In this document: positions 5,965 through 8,413 of the stretch, piece after piece | How the letters are laid out: every line of letters starts with the position of its first letter | Numbering within the stretch: the first letter of the stretch is position 1 | Source: Rhodospirillales bacterium | GTDB taxonomy: Bacteria; Pseudomonadota; Alphaproteobacteria; ATCC43930; CGMCC-115725 | Reading direction: 5' to 3' | DNA length: 8,413 nucleotides | Assembly (NCBI GenBank): GCA_015654725.1 | Contig: JAATGI010000297.1 | Coordinates: 1-8,413, forward strand | Notes under the pieces: generated by a model | Databases searched by the model: none | What the model saw: the letters and a program-made list of their open reading frames with translations, nothing else | What the model was told of the DNA's origin: nothing | Made by a program: the position numbers and the translations under genes

Positions 5965-7101
5965 GTGCCCAGCGAGCCCGCCGTCATTGCAGCGCCCGTT
6001 TCCATCCCCGCCGCGCGCGCGCCGGAGCTTTCCATCGTCGTTCCCACGCTGAACGAGCGCGACAATATCGTTCCGCTGATCCGGGAAATCGATTCCGTGC
6101 TCGACGGCGTCGATTGGGAAATCGTCTTCGTCGACGACGATTCCCGCGACGGCACCGCCGATCTGGTGCGTGAGATCGGCCGCGGCGACCCGCGCGTGCG
6201 CTGCGTTCAACGGCTCGGCCGGCGCGGTCTTTCCACCGCCTGCATCGAGGGCTTGCTGGCCAGTTCCGCGCCCTATGTCGCCGTCACCGACGCCGATATG
6301 CAGCATGACGAGCGCCTGCTGCCGAGCATGTTGGCGGCGCTGAAATCGGAGCCGTACGATCTCGTCATCGGCAGCCGCTATGTCGCGGGCGGCTCGTCGT
6401 TCGAATGGAACAAGCGCCGCGCCCAGATCAGCGGCCTCGCCACGCGCCTCTCGCGGCTCATCTGCAAGGCCGATATCGCCGACCCGATGAGCGGCTTTTT
6501 CATGATGCGGCGCGACACGTTCGAAGCGGCGATGCGCCGCCTGTCGGGACAGGGCTTCAAGATTCTGCTCGATCTGCTGGCGTCCTCGCCGACGCCGGTC
6601 CGCTTCAAGGAATTGCCTTACGAATTCCGGCCGCGCCAGCATGGCGAGAGCAAGCTCGATTCGATGGTGGCGTGGGAATTCGGCATGCTGATCGCCGACA
6701 AGCTCGTGGGCCATGTCGTGCCGGTGCGCTTCGCGCTGTTCGCCTTCATCGGCTGCATCGGCGTCGTGGTTCATCTCATCGTGCTATGGACGACGCTGAC
6801 CTTCGCGCAAACCAGTTTCGTCCTCGCCCAGACCGTGGCGGTGGTGGTCGCGACCACCTCGAATTTCCTGCTCAATAATTTTTTCACCTACCGCGATCAG
6901 CGCCTCAAGGGCATGAGGATTTTGCGCGGCCTCGTGTCCTTCTATGTGATTTGCAGCGTCGGCGCGGTCGCCAATATCGATGTCGCGTCGTACGTGTTCC
7001 AGGCGCGTCCGTCCTGGTGGCTCGCCGGCATCGCCGGCGCGCTGGTGGGCTCGGTGTGGAACTACGCGGTGTCCTCGGTCTTCACCTGGAAACGGCGCTA
7101 G
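5965..7101 (+). CDS. Membrane GT2 glycosyltransferase (DPM1-like) fused to GtrA domain
   Basis: This probable polyprenyl-phosphate sugar transferase transfers a sugar from a nucleotide donor to a lipid carrier at the inner membrane. The product has 378 residues. The N-terminal GT2 domain (about 22-235) shows LSIVVPTLNERDN (22-34), the nucleotide-binding FVDDDSRDGT (55-64), the DXD-type DADMQHDE (109-116), YDLVIGSRYVAGG (131-143), DPMSGFF (173-179) and FRPRQHGESKLDS (221-233), as in dolichol-phosphate-mannose synthases. The C-terminal GtrA domain (about 253-375) has four hydrophobic segments and the motifs SNFLLNNFFTYRD (299-311) and WNYAVSSVFTWKR (365-377). GTG at 5965 has GGGGGAG 9 bases upstream; the frame extends to 5785 only inside the aldolase gene. 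Such fusions occur in cell-envelope glycan or lipid modification. The stop overlaps that of the convergent hydrolase. Confidence 0.93.
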   Translation: MPSEPAVIAAPVSIPAARAPELSIVVPTLNERDNIVPLIREIDSVLDGVDWEIVFVDDDSRDGTADLVREIGRGDPRVRCVQRLGRRGLSTACIEGLLASSAPYVAVTDADMQHDERLLPSMLAALKSEPYDLVIGSRYVAGGSSFEWNKRRAQISGLATRLSRLICKADIADPMSGFFMMRRDTFEAAMRRLSGQGFKILLDLLASSPTPVRFKELPYEFRPRQHGESKLDSMVAWEFGMLIADKLVGHVVPVRFALFAFIGCIGVVVHLIVLWTTLTFAQTSFVLAQTVAVVVATTSNFLLNNFFTYRDQRLKGMRILRGLVSFYVICSVGAVANIDVASYVFQARPSWWLAGIAGALVGSVWNYAVSSVFTWKRR

Positions 7102-8147
7102 CGCGGCGCGCGCTCGAAGAGAAATTCCTCGACTTCGCGGAAGAGCTGCAGCCGGTTCCGCTCCATCATCAGCGTGTGCGTGCCCTCGCCGACCAGCACA
7201 TAGCGTTTGAAGGGCGCGTTGGTCAGAAGCGCGAACAGCCGGCGCGCCATGTCGGGCGGCGTGTCCGCGTCCCATTCGCCTTGAATGAGCATGACCGGCA
7301 CGGTGATCTTGGCCGGATCGTAGGTCGATTTGCCGCTGAACCAAATGTCCTTGAAGTCTTGCAACACGCCGTTGGGCGCGCGCAACACCGGTGGTTCTTG
7401 CCGCGCGCCGACCGGGTCGTTAGCCCAGGTCGCGTCGGCCCATTGGTCGAACCAGCCCGGCGGAATGAGCGCGCTCTTCTTGTCCTCGGGCACGCCGGTG
7501 AGCCAGCGGGCGAGCGCCGCTTCCTTGGTCACGGCGCGGTAAGCCGGCAGCGGGTCCTTGAACGGCGCCGGCGTCTGCGCGATCCAGACCGGCGCGTACA
7601 GCACCAGGCGCTCGACCTTGGCGGGATTGTTCGCGGCGTAGGTCGCCATGATCGTGGTGCCCCAGGACCAGCCGATGAGATCGAGCCGCGGCAGGCGCCG
7701 CTTCGCCAGAATCATGTCGATGACCGCGGCGACGTTGCGCACCGCCATCGCGGTCGAGACCACGGGCGGATTCTTGTCGGCGGGTTGATCCATCTCGGGC
7801 GGGCGAGTCGATTTTCCGTACCCCGGCAGATCGACGAGATAGACGTCGAAGCCGCGCTCGGCGATGTAGTCCATCCAGGAATAGCCGCCGAGCTTCAAAT
7901 CGAACGAGGAATCGGCCGGGTAGGTCGCGCCGTGAACGAACAGCACCGTCCGCTCCGGCGAAAAATCGGTCAAGTTCGCGGGCCGTTTGTTGCGCACGAA
8001 CAGTTGCAGGCCTGGATCGGGCGAGGCCAGCAGGGTGTCTTCGGCGATGACCGCGGGGCGTTCCGCGGCCGAGGCCGCCGCGCTATCGATCATGGCGAGG
8101 GCGAGCAGCGACGCGGATGCGAAAACGAGCGCCGAGCGCCCCGTCAC
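7098..8147 (-). CDS. Exported alpha/beta hydrolase
   Basis: This is a secreted or periplasmic alpha/beta-hydrolase-fold enzyme of 349 residues, probably an esterase, peptidase or epoxide/halide hydrolase relative; the substrate is unknown. Residues 1-27 form a signal peptide: Arg4, the hydrophobic stretch ALVFASASLLALAMI, and a likely cleavage site after ASA (25-27). The catalytic apparatus is visible: oxyanion HG in LFVHGATYP (72-73), nucleophile Ser161 in GWSWG, acid Asp293 (or Asp295) in QGEWDADTP, and His324 in GEGTHTLM. A cap domain lies around 190-270. GTG at 8147 is chosen because it overlaps the hspQ stop as GTGA and gives a complete signal peptide. A start further up would read through hspQ in the wrong frame. 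The gene is probably cotranscribed and translationally coupled with hspQ. It ends on a palindromic CTAG shared with the glycosyltransferase stop. Confidence 0.92.
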   Translation of the reverse strand: MTGRSALVFASASLLALAMIDSAAASAAERPAVIAEDTLLASPDPGLQLFVRNKRPANLTDFSPERTVLFVHGATYPADSSFDLKLGGYSWMDYIAERGFDVYLVDLPGYGKSTRPPEMDQPADKNPPVVSTAMAVRNVAAVIDMILAKRRLPRLDLIGWSWGTTIMATYAANNPAKVERLVLYAPVWIAQTPAPFKDPLPAYRAVTKEAALARWLTGVPEDKKSALIPPGWFDQWADATWANDPVGARQEPPVLRAPNGVLQDFKDIWFSGKSTYDPAKITVPVMLIQGEWDADTPPDMARRLFALLTNAPFKRYVLVGEGTHTLMMERNRLQLFREVEEFLFERAPR

Positions 8148-8413
8148 TGCCGCCGGCTTGGCCGCAGCACGTAGCGGTCGCCGGTGAGGCCTTCGAACAT
8201 GACCTCGATCATGGGATGGCTGACCGGGCCGTTCTCGGCGTCGGGCACGAGATTCTGCTCGGAGACATAAGCCTCGTACGGCCCGCCCTGCGCGTTCTGC
8301 GCCAGCAGATGATAGAACGGCTGGTCCTTCGACGGACGCCGCTCGATCGGGATCGACTGATACCATTCCTCGGTGTTGGCGAAGACCGGATCGACATCGA
8401 AGATGACGCCGCG
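8144..8413 (-). CDS. hspQ: Heat shock protein HspQ (partial, 5' end off window)
   Basis: HspQ (YccV), the hemimethylated-DNA-binding domain family, is a small cytoplasmic protein. In E. coli it affects DnaA stability and acts as a specificity enhancer for Lon protease. The 89 C-terminal residues are present, and only about the first 15-20 are cut off by the window edge. The visible sequence is highly characteristic: RGVIFDVDPVFANTEEWYQS (1-20), then RPSKDQPFYHLLAQNA (25-40), YVSEQNLVPD (48-57) and a C-terminal MFEGLTGDRYVL. The TGA (8146-8144) overlaps the GTG start of the downstream hydrolase gene by four bases (GTGA). Its promoter lies outside the window. Confidence 0.95.
   Translation of the reverse strand, partial: RGVIFDVDPVFANTEEWYQSIPIERRPSKDQPFYHLLAQNAQGGPYEAYVSEQNLVPDAENGPVSHPMIEVMFEGLTGDRYVLRPSRRQ

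Noticed and set aside
6951..8174. Long plus-strand open frame (407 codons) opposite the hydrolase
   Set aside because: The Arg/Gly/His-rich translation has no recognisable domain, while the opposite strand encodes a complete alpha/beta hydrolase with signal peptide and catalytic triad.

Overview
This GC-rich window looks like chromosomal DNA of an alphaproteobacterium. The main evidence is an SOS operator of the alphaproteobacterial form (GTTC-N7-GTTC) in front of an imuA/imuB mutagenesis cassette. Abundant palindromic repeats of the kind scattered through Rhizobiales and Rhodospirillales genomes, and an HspQ gene, agree with this. The exact order or genus cannot be told from the sequence.

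Layout, left to right. (1) 1-1541, minus strand: the SOS mutasome genes imuA (675-1505) and imuB (1-586, running off the left edge). They are driven from a LexA-box promoter that touches the imuA start codon. A dnaE2 gene would be expected beyond the left edge. (2) 1580-1669: a large double-hairpin repeat, then a crotonase-family gene (1694-2473, minus). (3) 2601-3251, plus: a DedA-family membrane protein, divergent from the crotonase. Its stop codon overlaps that of (4), a thiamine-diphosphate enzyme of the acetolactate-synthase superfamily (3248-4954, minus). (5) Divergent from that, across a repeat-flanked intergenic region, is a two-gene plus-strand operon: a class II aldolase/adducin-type enzyme (5136-5933) and a membrane glycosyltransferase with a C-terminal GtrA domain (5965-7101). 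(6) At the right, on the minus strand, hspQ (8144 to the edge) is overlapped by an exported alpha/beta hydrolase (7098-8147). The hydrolase meets the glycosyltransferase tail to tail, with stops overlapping at CTAG.

No RNA gene, CRISPR array, insertion sequence or phage module was recognised, and no gene-free stretch exceeds about 190 bases. The genes are mostly housekeeping or accessory metabolic functions and do not form one pathway. The most interesting region is the SOS cassette. imuA carries an in-frame AT-rich palindromic insertion of about 30 codons. imuB appears to lack the usual first 30 or so residues and starts inside a REPIN-like double hairpin. The promoter geometry predicts a leaderless imuA mRNA. 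No clearly new multi-gene system was found. The noteworthy features are these mobile palindromes inside and between genes and the very tight gene junctions.
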